From: an uncultured Muribaculaceae bacterium
GTDB lineage: Bacteria > Bacteroidota > Bacteroidia > Bacteroidales > Muribaculaceae
Assembly: GCA_944321725.1 (NCBI GenBank)
Contig: CALUMI010000010.1
Coordinates: 1 to 64,000 of the forward strand
Reading direction: 5' to 3'
Length of the DNA: 64,000 bases
Position 1 is the first letter of the stretch. Each line of letters starts with the position of its first letter. Shown here piece after piece: positions 52,628 to 60,764 of the stretch. The notes beneath the pieces were generated by a model. The model did not search any database and was not told the DNA's origin. It saw nothing but the letters and a program-made list of their open reading frames with translations. Both the position numbers and the translations under genes were made by a program.

Positions 52628-55342
52628 ATGAAAAGAATTTATACTTTCGGCAACGGACAAGCAGAGGGACGTGCCGATATGAAAAATCTTCTTGGCGGAA
52701 AAGGAGCAAATCTGGCCGAGATGAACCTTATTGGAGTTCCTGTACCTCCGGGTTTCACTATCACAACTGAAGTTTGTACGGAATATAATCAACTTGGTAA
52801 AGATGTCGTAACAAAGCAACTCGACGAAGAGGTAAAAAAAGCGGTTGCCCATATCGAGAATCTCACAGGAAATAAATTCGGTGACGCGAAAAATCCGTTG
52901 TTGGTGTCGGTTCGCTCAGGTGCGCGAGTGTCAATGCCGGGCATGATGGACACGGTGCTCAATCTCGGTATAAATGATGCTGTTGTTGAGGCTCTCTCCG
53001 CTAAATCAGGCAATCCGCGTTTCGCGTGGGACAGCTACCGCCGTTTCGTGCAGATGTATGGAGATGTGGTACTTGGCATGAAACCAAGCTCAAAGCAAGA
53101 CATTGACCCGTTTGAAGAAATTCTCGACCAAGTCAAAGAAGAGAAAGGCATAAAACTCGACACCGAGCTCACTGTCGACGACTTGAAAGAACTCGTTGTC
53201 AAATTCAAGGCCGCTGTTAAGCGCGTCACAGGCAAGGACTTTCCGGAATCGGCATGGGAACAGCTTTGGGGAGCAATCTACGCGGTGTTCGACAGTTGGA
53301 TGAACGAGCGCGCCATTCTCTACCGCCGCATGAACCAAATACCGGAAGAATGGGGCACGGCAGTCAACGTGCAGGCCATGGTCTACGGAAACATGGGCAA
53401 CTCATCGGCCACAGGAGTGGCTTTCACCCGTGACGCTGCCACAGGAGAAGACCTGTTCAACGGTGAGTATCTTATCAACGCACAAGGCGAGGATGTGGTT
53501 GCCGGAGTGCGCACACCGCAACAAATCACAACAGAAGGCTCTCGCCGTTGGGCCGCTCTTCAAGGCATATCTGAAGAAGAAAGAGCATCAAAATATCCAT
53601 CTCTTGAAGAGTCGATGCCGGAATGCGCAAAAGAGCTTATCGAAATCCAACAAAAACTCGAAGACTACTTCAAGGACATGCAGGATCTCGAATTCACCAT
53701 ACAAGACGGCAAACTTTGGCTGCTGCAAACACGCAACGGCAAACGCACAGGCGCGGCTATGGTGAAAATCGCAATGGATATGCTCCGCGCAGGAGAAATC
53801 GACGAGAAGACAGTGCTCAAGAGAATGGAGCCGCAAAAACTCGACGAGCTGTTGCACCCTGTATTCGACAAAGACAACCTGAAACGCGCGAAAGTGGTGG
53901 CAAAAGGTCTGCCGGCCTCTCCGGGAGCAGCCACTGGACAAATCGTATTCTTTGCCGACGATGCTGAGGCTTGGGCAGAGTTAAAACGCAAAGTAATCAT
54001 GGTGCGCATCGAAACATCGCCGGAGGATCTTCGCGGAATGACTGTCGCACAAGGCATCCTCACCGCACGCGGCGGTATGACCTCACACGCGGCTGTTGTC
54101 GCACGCGGCATGGGTAAATGTTGCGTATCGGGCGCAGGCGAGATAAAAGTGGACTACAAAGAACGCACCGTTGAAATGGGCGGAAAAGTATATAAAGAAG
54201 GTGACTGGATTTCGCTGAACGGCTCAACAGGCGATGTCTACGACGGACAAGTGCCGACAGTCGACGCAGAGCTCTCCGGAGATTTTGCCGCAATCATGAA
54301 CCTTGCCGACAAATACACCAAAGTAGATGTACGCACCAACGCCGATTCGCCGCGCGACGCTCTCGTGGCTCGCAAATTCGGCGCGAAAGGTATCGGGCTT
54401 TGCCGCACGGAACACATGTTCTTTGAGGGCGACCGCATCAAAGCCATGCGCGAGATGATTCTTGCGAGCACAACCGAAGGCCGCCGCATTGCTCTTGACA
54501 AACTGCTGCCGATGCAACGCGACGACTTCCGCGGCATATTCGAGGCAATGGACGGACTCGGAGTGACAATCCGCCTGCTCGACCCGCCTTTGCACGAGTT
54601 CGTGCCTCATCAGCTTGCCACACAAAAAGAGCTTGCTGAAGAAATCGGCATTTCCGTAGAAAAAGTCAAGAGCATTTGCGACTCTCTCGAAGAGTTCAAT
54701 CCGATGCTCGGACATCGCGGCTGCCGTCTTGGAAACACCTACCCGGAAATCACCGAGATGCAGGCGCGCGCAATCATCGAGGCAGCCATCGACTGCAAAG
54801 AAAAAGGCATCGACGTGCATCCCGAAATAATGGTGCCGTTGGTTGGCGTTGTCAAAGAATTGGAAATGCAGAGCGAAATTATCCGCAAAACAGCCGATAA
54901 AGTGTTCAAAGAAAGAGGTACGACAGTATCATATAAAATCGGTACGATGATTGAGGTGCCGCGCGCGGCTCTTGTTGCCGACAAGATTGCGCAATATGCC
55001 GACTTCTTCTCGTTCGGAACAAACGACTTGACCCAGATGACATTCGGCTACTCGCGCGACGACGCTCCGAAATTCTTGAAATACTACAAGGAAATGGGCA
55101 TCATCAAGACCGACCCGTTCGAAGTGCTCGATCAGGAAGGCGTAGGCCAACTCGTGGAAATGGGTACCAAGAAAGGACGCGCAACAAAACCTGACTTGAA
55201 AGTAGGTATCTGCGGCGAACACGGAGGAGAGCCCTCATCAGTGAAATTCTGCGCGAAACTCGGCATGAACTATGTGTCATGCTCACCGTTCCGCGTGCCT
55301 ATCGCGCGTGTGGCTGCGGCGCAGGCTGCAATTGAAGACTAA
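52628..55342 (+). CDS. ppdK: Pyruvate, phosphate dikinase
   Basis: Interconverts pyruvate, ATP and phosphate with PEP, AMP and pyrophosphate, and serves glycolysis or gluconeogenesis in anaerobes. The 904-residue protein has the N-terminal ATP-grasp domain (LLGGKGANLAEM), the central phosphohistidine domain (GGMTSHAAVVARGMGKCC, catalytic His and Cys-rich end) and the C-terminal PEP/pyruvate barrel (GICGEHGGEPSSVKFCAKLG). Length and order are normal. It is a single-gene unit closed by the terminator at 55366-55400. Confidence 0.97.
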   Translation: MKRIYTFGNGQAEGRADMKNLLGGKGANLAEMNLIGVPVPPGFTITTEVCTEYNQLGKDVVTKQLDEEVKKAVAHIENLTGNKFGDAKNPLLVSVRSGARVSMPGMMDTVLNLGINDAVVEALSAKSGNPRFAWDSYRRFVQMYGDVVLGMKPSSKQDIDPFEEILDQVKEEKGIKLDTELTVDDLKELVVKFKAAVKRVTGKDFPESAWEQLWGAIYAVFDSWMNERAILYRRMNQIPEEWGTAVNVQAMVYGNMGNSSATGVAFTRDAATGEDLFNGEYLINAQGEDVVAGVRTPQQITTEGSRRWAALQGISEEERASKYPSLEESMPECAKELIEIQQKLEDYFKDMQDLEFTIQDGKLWLLQTRNGKRTGAAMVKIAMDMLRAGEIDEKTVLKRMEPQKLDELLHPVFDKDNLKRAKVVAKGLPASPGAATGQIVFFADDAEAWAELKRKVIMVRIETSPEDLRGMTVAQGILTARGGMTSHAAVVARGMGKCCVSGAGEIKVDYKERTVEMGGKVYKEGDWISLNGSTGDVYDGQVPTVDAELSGDFAAIMNLADKYTKVDVRTNADSPRDALVARKFGAKGIGLCRTEHMFFEGDRIKAMREMILASTTEGRRIALDKLLPMQRDDFRGIFEAMDGLGVTIRLLDPPLHEFVPHQLATQKELAEEIGISVEKVKSICDSLEEFNPMLGHRGCRLGNTYPEITEMQARAIIEAAIDCKEKGIDVHPEIMVPLVGVVKELEMQSEIIRKTADKVFKERGTTVSYKIGTMIEVPRAALVADKIAQYADFFSFGTNDLTQMTFGYSRDDAPKFLKYYKEMGIIKTDPFEVLDQEGVGQLVEMGTKKGRATKPDLKVGICGEHGGEPSSVKFCAKLGMNYVSCSPFRVPIARVAAAQAAIED

Positions 55343-55365
55343 TCCCTAATCTCATTCATAAGCGA

Positions 55366-55400
55366 CAGGATGCACTATTCGGTGCATCCTGTTTTGTTTT
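55366..55400 (+). terminator. Terminator of ppdK
   Basis: CAGGATGCAC and GTGCATCCTG form a perfect ten-pair stem with a six-base loop, followed by TTTTGTTTT. It lies 24 bases after the stop codon. Confidence 0.92.
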
Positions 55401-55536
55401 GAACAGAATACTTTCCAACGTTTACAATCCAAATAAAGTTATACCAAGCATAAAATTTATAAAATTCGGAGAACAAGGCAGGAAATCAGTTAAACCGCAG
55501 ATAAAAAACGGTGTCTACTAAGAAAACAGAATAATT

Positions 55537-56337
55537 ATGACACGGCTTATAAGAGTTTTCACGGTTTTGGCAATGGCTTTCGCGCTCATTGCTCCGCTGC
55601 CCGACATTCAGGCAGCAGCAACTCCCGCCACACAATTCAACGGGCATCGCGGAGGGACTTCCGGTAAAAAGAATAACAGCGCGGCGGCAAACCGCCACCG
55701 ACCCGGCAGACATCCGGGACGACCCGGCGGAGGACACCATTCCGGCAGGCCGGCACAACCGCCGAGACCACCGCAACCGCCACGCCCGCCAAGACCGCCA
55801 AGACCGCCAAGACCGCCGAGGCCTCCACGTCCGCCAAGACACCACCATCACCGGCCATACTATCCCATCTATGTCCCGGCAAGGCCTTACGGATACGTGC
55901 CTTACAGCTACGCTCCTGTAATCAACTCTATACTTGGCTTGCAATTCGGGCTGTCGGTGGCAAACAGCATCGCCGCGTTGACAGGCAACGGATATACAAT
56001 CGACTATTACGACAATTCGGAAGTGTGTCTGCTCAATGTCAGCAACATGAACTACCTGTGGGACAATGCCATATTGCAATACAGTACAGCCGGAGGGCTT
56101 AACGGGGCATGCTTCTACTATTCGTCGCCGAGCTACGACATAAGCCGCTACACCGGACTATACAACACCCTTTGCGGACAGTTCGGCAGTCCGGCATCAA
56201 ACAGCAGTGTAAGCGGCGTCATACATACTTCGTGGTTCGACAAAACCGGAAATAATTTCATAACTTTGTCGTTCGGTTCAGGAGGCAGTTCCGGAAGCGG
56301 ATACTACACTACGCTTTCGTTCGGCACCGATAATTGA
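55537..56337 (+). CDS. Exported proline/arginine-rich repeat protein
   Basis: A 266-residue exported protein of unknown function with a signal peptide ending DIQAAA. Residues about 40-105 are a low-complexity tract: basic G/R/H residues, then PPRPPRPP-type repeats and a HHHH run. Residues about 106-150 are rich in Pro and Tyr (PYYPIYVPARPYGY), and the rest is a compact Ser/Gly/Tyr-rich domain ending GYYTTLSFGTDN. The tract could span the periplasm or bind peptidoglycan or an anionic surface. It overlaps neither neighbour; mltG starts 5 bases after its stop. Confidence 0.72.
   Translation: MTRLIRVFTVLAMAFALIAPLPDIQAAATPATQFNGHRGGTSGKKNNSAAANRHRPGRHPGRPGGGHHSGRPAQPPRPPQPPRPPRPPRPPRPPRPPRPPRHHHHRPYYPIYVPARPYGYVPYSYAPVINSILGLQFGLSVANSIAALTGNGYTIDYYDNSEVCLLNVSNMNYLWDNAILQYSTAGGLNGACFYYSSPSYDISRYTGLYNTLCGQFGSPASNSSVSGVIHTSWFDKTGNNFITLSFGSGGSSGSGYYTTLSFGTDN
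55759..55837 (+). repeat. Nine-base tandem repeat coding for PPR
   Basis: Units close to CCGCCAAGA are repeated head to tail inside the coding sequence and give PRP triplets. Copies near the middle (about 55785-55820) are identical and the outer ones are diverged. The length is a multiple of three, so gain or loss of units would keep the frame. Confidence 0.8.
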
Positions 56338-56342
56338 CAAAT

Positions 56343-57362
56343 ATGAAAAAGACAAAAACCAGATTAATAGTAATTATTGCCGTGCTTGCCATAATCGTGG
56401 CAGGCGCGGCTTTTACCGTGCCTTTCTTCTTCTCAGGCGCAGACAAGGGAAAAACAATTTACATCTATCCGGACATGACCGAATCTGCATTCTCCGACTC
56501 GCTTAAAGCCGATTTTGGACAGGCATACGCACTCCGCGTTATGATGCTGTCCAACTACCGCCGGATAGTCACACCGCGCCACATCGGCGCATACCGGGTG
56601 GAAAAAGGAATGTCGCCATTCGCACTGTGGCGCAAACTGTCATCGGGAGCGCAATCTCCGGTGAAATTCACATTCAACAACCTGCGCACAGTCGCCGATT
56701 TCGCAGAAATATGCTCAAGGCAACTTTGCATGAACAAAAACGACATGCTCCGACTGCTGACGGATTCAGCGTCGTGCGCATCACTCGGCTTCACTCCGCA
56801 AACAGTCCCTGCAATGCTTATTCCAGACACATACGAAGTGTATTGGTCGGTAAAGCCCGAAAAGCTGTTGAAAAAAATGCACGACAACTACACCCGATTC
56901 TGGAGCGACAAGCGCAAGGCAAAAGCCAAAGATCTCGGACTTACGCCCAATGAAGTCGTGACACTCGCATCGATTGTGGAAGAAGAAACAGCCTACTCTC
57001 CCGAAAAAGGCAAAGTGGCACGGCTCTACCTCAACCGCCTGCACAAAGGGATGAAACTACAATCTGACCCGACCGTTAAATTCGCAATCGGCGACTTCTC
57101 ATTGAAACGAATACTGCACAAGCATCTCACGGCAAACTCGCCGTACAACACCTACGCCGTAGAAGGATTGCCGCCCGGGCCGATACGCCTTCCGGAAAAA
57201 TCAACGGTCGATGCCGTTCTCAACGCACCACAGCACGACTATATCTACATGTGCGCGAAAGCCGACTTTTCTGGTTCCCACGAGTTTACGGACAGCTATG
57301 CCGAGCATCTGCGCTACGCCAGCCTCTACCAAGCCGCCCTCAACCGCCGCGGCATAAAATAA
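56343..57362 (+). CDS. mltG: Endolytic transglycosylase MltG (YceG family)
   Basis: Cuts nascent peptidoglycan glycan strands at the inner membrane and so sets strand length. The 339-residue protein has a membrane helix at about residues 9-28, a LysM-like region, and the catalytic YceG domain with SIVEEETAYSPEKGKVARLY (catalytic Glu) and LQSDPTVKFAIG. The ATG at 56343 is used; a TTG-type start at 56334 overlaps the preceding stop. It is coupled closely (5 bases) to the proline-rich protein gene. Confidence 0.93.
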   Translation: MKKTKTRLIVIIAVLAIIVAGAAFTVPFFFSGADKGKTIYIYPDMTESAFSDSLKADFGQAYALRVMMLSNYRRIVTPRHIGAYRVEKGMSPFALWRKLSSGAQSPVKFTFNNLRTVADFAEICSRQLCMNKNDMLRLLTDSASCASLGFTPQTVPAMLIPDTYEVYWSVKPEKLLKKMHDNYTRFWSDKRKAKAKDLGLTPNEVVTLASIVEEETAYSPEKGKVARLYLNRLHKGMKLQSDPTVKFAIGDFSLKRILHKHLTANSPYNTYAVEGLPPGPIRLPEKSTVDAVLNAPQHDYIYMCAKADFSGSHEFTDSYAEHLRYASLYQAALNRRGIK

Positions 57363-57436
57363 GACTTAGCAACACTGCTAAAATTAATTTTGCAATATCG
57401 ACAATATTTAATAAATATGCATAACAAGATTCGACT

Positions 57437-58002
57437 ATGAGCTATTTTGCCAAGCAACAGAAAAAAATGAAAGAACTTTCCCAAAAAGAAAGGACAAGGC
57501 GGGAAACTCTCGGCAAATTCTTTTATGATTTGGCAAAACTTGTTTTCGCGTCAATGGCATTAGTTGTGCATCTCACTAACCAAAATCGGTCATTAGACAC
57601 TTGACAGATCGCCATACGTACTGAATGTCCTCCCCTGTCACACAGCGGAGCGTAGTTATAGGGAGGTGTCCCAACGGGACGGAGGGGTTGCCAGATTCAC
57701 CGCTTGCGGTGAAAACAAACAGATAAAAACTGAATTTCACTGCTCCGCAGTGATTGGGCAATCCCCTCGACACTTCGCGCTACTCCCCCTATTTGCTCCG
57801 CATAGCTGCGCAAACAGAGGGAGACATCTGAATGGATTCAGCACACCTGTTCCTCGCTTTCAAACAAATATAGTATAGGCTAATGACCGATTTGGAATTA
57901 ATAATTAATGACCCACAATTCAAACAAGTCATACTATTACTAACAGGACTATGCTTTACAACCCTATTGGCATATATTGGATATAACATATTAAAACGTT
58001 AG
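57437..58002 (+). pseudogene. Two-helix small membrane protein, split by an insertion
   Basis: Two pieces of one gene flank a MITE-like element. The left piece (57437-57604, 55 codons) reads as a charged start, then GKFFYDLAKLVFASMALVV, the first half of a helix-rich small membrane protein of the DUF6722-like kind. The right piece (57883-58002, 39 codons) gives a second helix ending LAYIGYNILKR. Joined, they match the size (about 80 residues) of such proteins in Bacteroidales; the family name is from memory. The left piece now ends in a stop inside the element, so the original protein is lost, although each half could be translated separately. Confidence 0.65.
57580..57895. mobile_element. 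MITE-like element with inverted ends and several hairpins
   Basis: A 316-base element without a gene. The ends CCAAAATCGGTCATTAG (57580-57596) and CTAATGACCGATTTGG (57880-57895) are inverted repeats with one extra A. Inside are at least four hairpins, for example GTCCC-AAC-GGGAC (57669-57681), CACCGC-TT-GCGGTG, CACTGC-TCC-GCAGTG, and TTTGC/GCAAA, and a long-range pairing of GAGGGGTTGCC with GGCAATCCCCTC. Its GC-rich content differs from the AT-rich flanks. It interrupts a small membrane protein gene. Target-site duplication is not clear. Confidence 0.65.
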
Positions 58003-58006
58003 TATT

Positions 58007-58111
58007 ATGGGTTTTATGACTACATTCTTCACCGTAGGAATAATTATCGCTTTAGGCATTGCAATTTGGCTGAGGACCAAATCGGGCAAGAAATGGCTTG
58101 AAAACTTATAA
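58007..58111 (+). CDS. Small one-helix membrane protein (34 residues)
   Basis: A 34-residue reading frame starts 4 bases after the split gene and encodes one membrane helix (FFTVGIIIALGIAIWL) followed by a basic tail (RTKSGKKWLENL). Tiny proteins of this design sit beside DUF6722-like genes in Bacteroidales, as I remember, so it is probably real. Function unknown. Confidence 0.55.
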   Translation: MGFMTTFFTVGIIIALGIAIWLRTKSGKKWLENL

Positions 58112-58116
58112 CCGTT

Positions 58117-58272
58117 TTAACTTTCCCAACGATCATAGCTGAACGTATATTCACTTCCGTCCACCAATTTCAGCACACAATAACTACCACCGGAACTGAC
58201 ATAGGCTATCTGCGTTACAGATACCCTTAAAAGAAAATTGGAATTCGAGATTATCAAATATTCGTCATTCAT
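58117..58272 (-). CDS. Short LytTR-like DNA-binding protein or fragment
   Basis: From the ATG at 58272 the product has 51 residues (MNDEYLIISNSNFLLRVSVT at the start, then IAYVSSGGSYCVLKLVDGSEY). The pattern of strands resembles the first half of a LytTR DNA-binding domain, but the expected second half with FxRxHxS is missing. It could be a short stand-alone regulator, as known in Bacteroidales, or a decayed remnant. It converges with the 34-residue gene, with 5 bases between their ends. An upstream TTG frame (to 58389) exists but adds unconvincing residues. Confidence 0.45.
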   Translation of the reverse strand: MNDEYLIISNSNFLLRVSVTQIAYVSSGGSYCVLKLVDGSEYTFSYDRWES

Positions 58273-58458
58273 ATCAACACCGTTTTCCGAATACAAAATA
58301 AACGGATTATTACCACAAACCAAATACCACGCATCGGCTATTTTGCGAAACAGGCATCCTGTTTTGCGAAAAACCGGTTTTCTATCCAATTTAGATTTAG
58401 TACCCTAATCTTATATCCCCACAAAATTTATTTACAATAATCAGAACCATTTTTATTG

Positions 58459-58851
58459 CTATTCAAACTTACGATATTTCTCTATAAAGTAATCTACTGC
58501 AACAAGTAAATCATCCAAATTGTTTTTAACCACGTCAAAAACAATGTCACCATCAATATCAAAATACCCATGAGCTATATGGTTTCGAATTCCGATAACA
58601 TCCGCCCAAGGTATATCCGGACGTTCTATCAATAATTTTGATTGTGTAATATCATCTATCCGCTTAATTCCCTCGCCAATAGCCTCTATCAACATGCAAC
58701 TCGCAGCAAGAACCTTCATTCCATCAGATGAAACATAATAATCCTCAGAAGAACGTATATTCTTATTCCACTCAATCACTTGAACAATCGCTGCTCTAAT
58801 CTGTTGAAAAATAGAACACACACGACTATTTAATGACATAGATTCCGTCAT
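58459..58851 (-). CDS. hepT: HepT-like toxin (HEPN ribonuclease)
   Basis: A 130-residue helical protein of the DUF86/HepT family. The HEPN active-site motif R-x4-H-x-Y is intact (Arg89, His94, Tyr96, in RNHIAHGYF). It overlaps the antitoxin gene by 26 bases; an alternative start at 58839 would shorten the overlap. HEPN toxins of this type cleave RNA and are neutralised by the paired MntA nucleotidyltransferase, which AMPylates the tyrosine of the motif. The intact motif suggests a working toxin. Confidence 0.88.
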   Translation of the reverse strand: MTESMSLNSRVCSIFQQIRAAIVQVIEWNKNIRSSEDYYVSSDGMKVLAASCMLIEAIGEGIKRIDDITQSKLLIERPDIPWADVIGIRNHIAHGYFDIDGDIVFDVVKNNLDDLLVAVDYFIEKYRKFE

Positions 58852-59122
58852 TTTCTATTTCCTTTAACAAATAAGGATTAATATGCTTATGCAATCTCAC
58901 CACATCAACAGAACATTGAAGCAGTTTTTCCAAAAACCGTTTCAATGCAGATACCAAATATGCCTTGGGCTCCATATCCACACAAATATCAATGTCACTG
59001 TCCTCCCGATGTTCATCACGTGAAACCGATCCAAACAGCCTCAACGACTTAATTCCAAATCCGGATTTCAACTCATCCGTATGAGATGCAATAAGTGATA
59101 TATATTCTTCTTTCGTTCTCAT
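58826..59122 (-). CDS. mntA: MntA-like nucleotidyltransferase antitoxin
   Basis: A 98-residue minimal nucleotidyltransferase. The signature GS-x10-D-x-D is present: Gly31, Ser32 (LFGSVSR), then Asp43 and Asp45 (DSDIDICVD). Such proteins inactivate the partner HepT toxin by transferring AMP to it. It is the first gene of the pair, as is typical, and has its own strong promoter (59148-59179). The pair sits in the small accessory patch next to the MITE-like element and the RhuM remnant. Confidence 0.88.
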   Translation of the reverse strand: MRTKEEYISLIASHTDELKSGFGIKSLRLFGSVSRDEHREDSDIDICVDMEPKAYLVSALKRFLEKLLQCSVDVVRLHKHINPYLLKEIENDGIYVIK

Positions 59123-59147
59123 CTTTGATTTAAATATGAGCTCTACA

Positions 59148-59179
59148 CAAAGATAATTTTTTCACAAGAAACTACCAAA
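59148..59179 (-). promoter_or_regulatory. Promoter of the mntA-hepT pair
   Basis: On the minus strand TTTG (59176-59179), 20 bases, TATCTTTG (59148-59155): an exact Bacteroidota promoter, 26 bases before the mntA start. Confidence 0.72.
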
Positions 59180-59319
59180 ACAAACAAACGAATTTCTTCT
59201 GTCGCCCGTAAAACAAGAGTGTCTAAATCGATTCCATTATCTTATCTCATATATCTTGGGTTCAATATACACACAAAAGGCAAGGCATTAAAACTATTCC
59301 GATAAATTTTAGTAACTTT

Positions 59320-59592
59320 GTGTTTGTAAGAAATACTACAAGAATTTTGGACAGACAATTCGAGATACGAAACAGTACGGCAGAATTCCTTACCTTTATT
59401 TCCGAAGGGAAGGAGGATGGCATACAAGTACTCTATAAAGACGAAAACATTTGTGCCACCCAAAAGGCGATGGCTGAACTGTTCGATGTTGACAGGACTG
59501 TTATTACAAAACATCTGAAAAATATATTTGACAGTCTTGAATTACATCAACATTCAGTATGTGCAAAATTTGCACATACTGCTAATGATTGA
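59320..59592 (+). pseudogene. Remnant of a RhuM-family gene
   Basis: The frame gives about 80 residues matching the start of RhuM/Fic-associated proteins: IRNSTAEFLTFISEGKEDGI, then a winged helix (ATQKAMAELFDVDRTVITKH) and CAKFAHTAND, after which a stop codon follows directly. Family members are over 300 residues, so most of the gene is missing. A -7-like TAACTTTG (59313-59320) precedes it. The first codons are not an ATG; TTG at 59347 is a possible start. RhuM genes are often found in mobile defence regions, which fits the toxin-antitoxin pair nearby. Confidence 0.75.
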
Positions 59593-59684
59593 AAAACGAT
59601 TTTTGAACGCCATCTCTTTGCAAACAAATTTCAATACAGAAGACTTTGATATACAAAATCAGCTAAAATAACTCTATAATCAAT

Positions 59685-60671
59685 ATGATACTCAAAAATT
59701 ACACGGAACAGATTGTAAAACGATATAACATTATCGCCTGCCTGATATTAGCAGTATTGGCAGCAGCCTGCAAAGGGAATGACACCCAAATGGGGCAATA
59801 TATCCCCGATGCACCTGATTACACCGACACCGAGATGTGGTACGTCAGCGAAAACGACAAGACAGGGAATGGAGCCGACGTGCTTTATTTCGTTTCCACT
59901 TGGGAAGTCGACTGGACTACGGAAGACGGACGGATATGCCATTATGCCGATGTATATAACCCACAGCACCGTGCGGATATGGACAAGGAAATAAGCAGAA
60001 TAGCCGGATATATGGGAGAGGACAACAATTTCTACTCGCCATACTACCGCCATACCACAATCGAAGCATGGGAAACGCTGAACGAAGACACCGTGCGCAG
60101 CCGTTTCCGCATTCCGAACGACGACATACAGAACGCTTTCAAGGAGTTCCTGCGCCGCCGCAATCCCCAACGCCCTTTCATATTGGCCGGCTTCAGCCAA
60201 GGGGCGAAAGCGGTGGTGGAAGTGCTGAAAGCGATGCCCGAAGATTTGCATAAATATATGGTGGCGGCATACGTTTTAGGCTATAAGGTGACACCCGGCG
60301 ACGTGTCGGCCACACCCAATATCAAAGCGGCCCAACGCGCCGACGACACAGGGGTGACAATCTGCTACAACTCCGTGTCCGACATACGCTACATCCAACC
60401 GATAGTGGCCGAGCCGTGCGCAATGTGCATCAATCCGGTGAATTGGCGGACGGATGCCACCCCCGCCACACTGAGCGACACTATCACAGTGAGCGTCGAC
60501 ACCAACCATCATGTCCTCATAGTGAAAGGCTTTAGCGGCGACGGATATGCCCCGATACGCGGCTTCCTCAACGTAGGCGACTTTCACGGAGCTGAGCCGT
60601 GGCTCTACGAGGAATGCCTTCGTGAAAACATCCGGACAAGAATAGCGGCCTATTACAGGCAACAAATATAG
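59685..60671 (+). CDS. DUF3089 alpha/beta-hydrolase lipoprotein
   Basis: A 328-residue predicted lipoprotein (lipobox VLAAAC, Cys29). The mature part matches DUF3089, an alpha/beta-hydrolase family: a nucleophile elbow GFSQGAK near residue 168 and a late histidine in the C-terminal region (NHHVLIVKGFSGDGYAPI or VGDFHGAEPWLY). It is probably an esterase or lipase-like enzyme facing the periplasm; its substrate is unknown. Its nearest neighbours are the RhuM remnant upstream and the convergent nfn genes. Confidence 0.82.
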   Translation: MILKNYTEQIVKRYNIIACLILAVLAAACKGNDTQMGQYIPDAPDYTDTEMWYVSENDKTGNGADVLYFVSTWEVDWTTEDGRICHYADVYNPQHRADMDKEISRIAGYMGEDNNFYSPYYRHTTIEAWETLNEDTVRSRFRIPNDDIQNAFKEFLRRRNPQRPFILAGFSQGAKAVVEVLKAMPEDLHKYMVAAYVLGYKVTPGDVSATPNIKAAQRADDTGVTICYNSVSDIRYIQPIVAEPCAMCINPVNWRTDATPATLSDTITVSVDTNHHVLIVKGFSGDGYAPIRGFLNVGDFHGAEPWLYEECLRENIRTRIAAYYRQQI

Positions 60672-60709
60672 GCTCCTATATTATCCCGATATATAAAAAA
60701 AAACAAACA

Positions 60710-60739
60710 AAATAAGGCACTGCAATGAGTGCCTTATTT
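60710..60739. terminator. Bidirectional terminator between convergent genes
   Basis: AAATAAGGCACT (60710-60721) and AGTGCCTTATTT (60728-60739) form a perfect 12-pair stem with a six-base loop, with A/T ends on both sides. It serves the DUF3089 gene and the gltD-like gene, which converge here. Confidence 0.88.
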
Positions 60740-60764
60740 CTTGATTGCCAAATTCATTTATCTC

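Noticed and set aside
55759-55837. Possible CRISPR-like repeat
   Set aside because: The nine-base units are contiguous, have no spacers and lie in frame in a coding sequence.
57666-57878. 70-codon frame inside the MITE-like element
   Set aside because: It runs through hairpin sequence and has no resemblance to a transposase or other protein.
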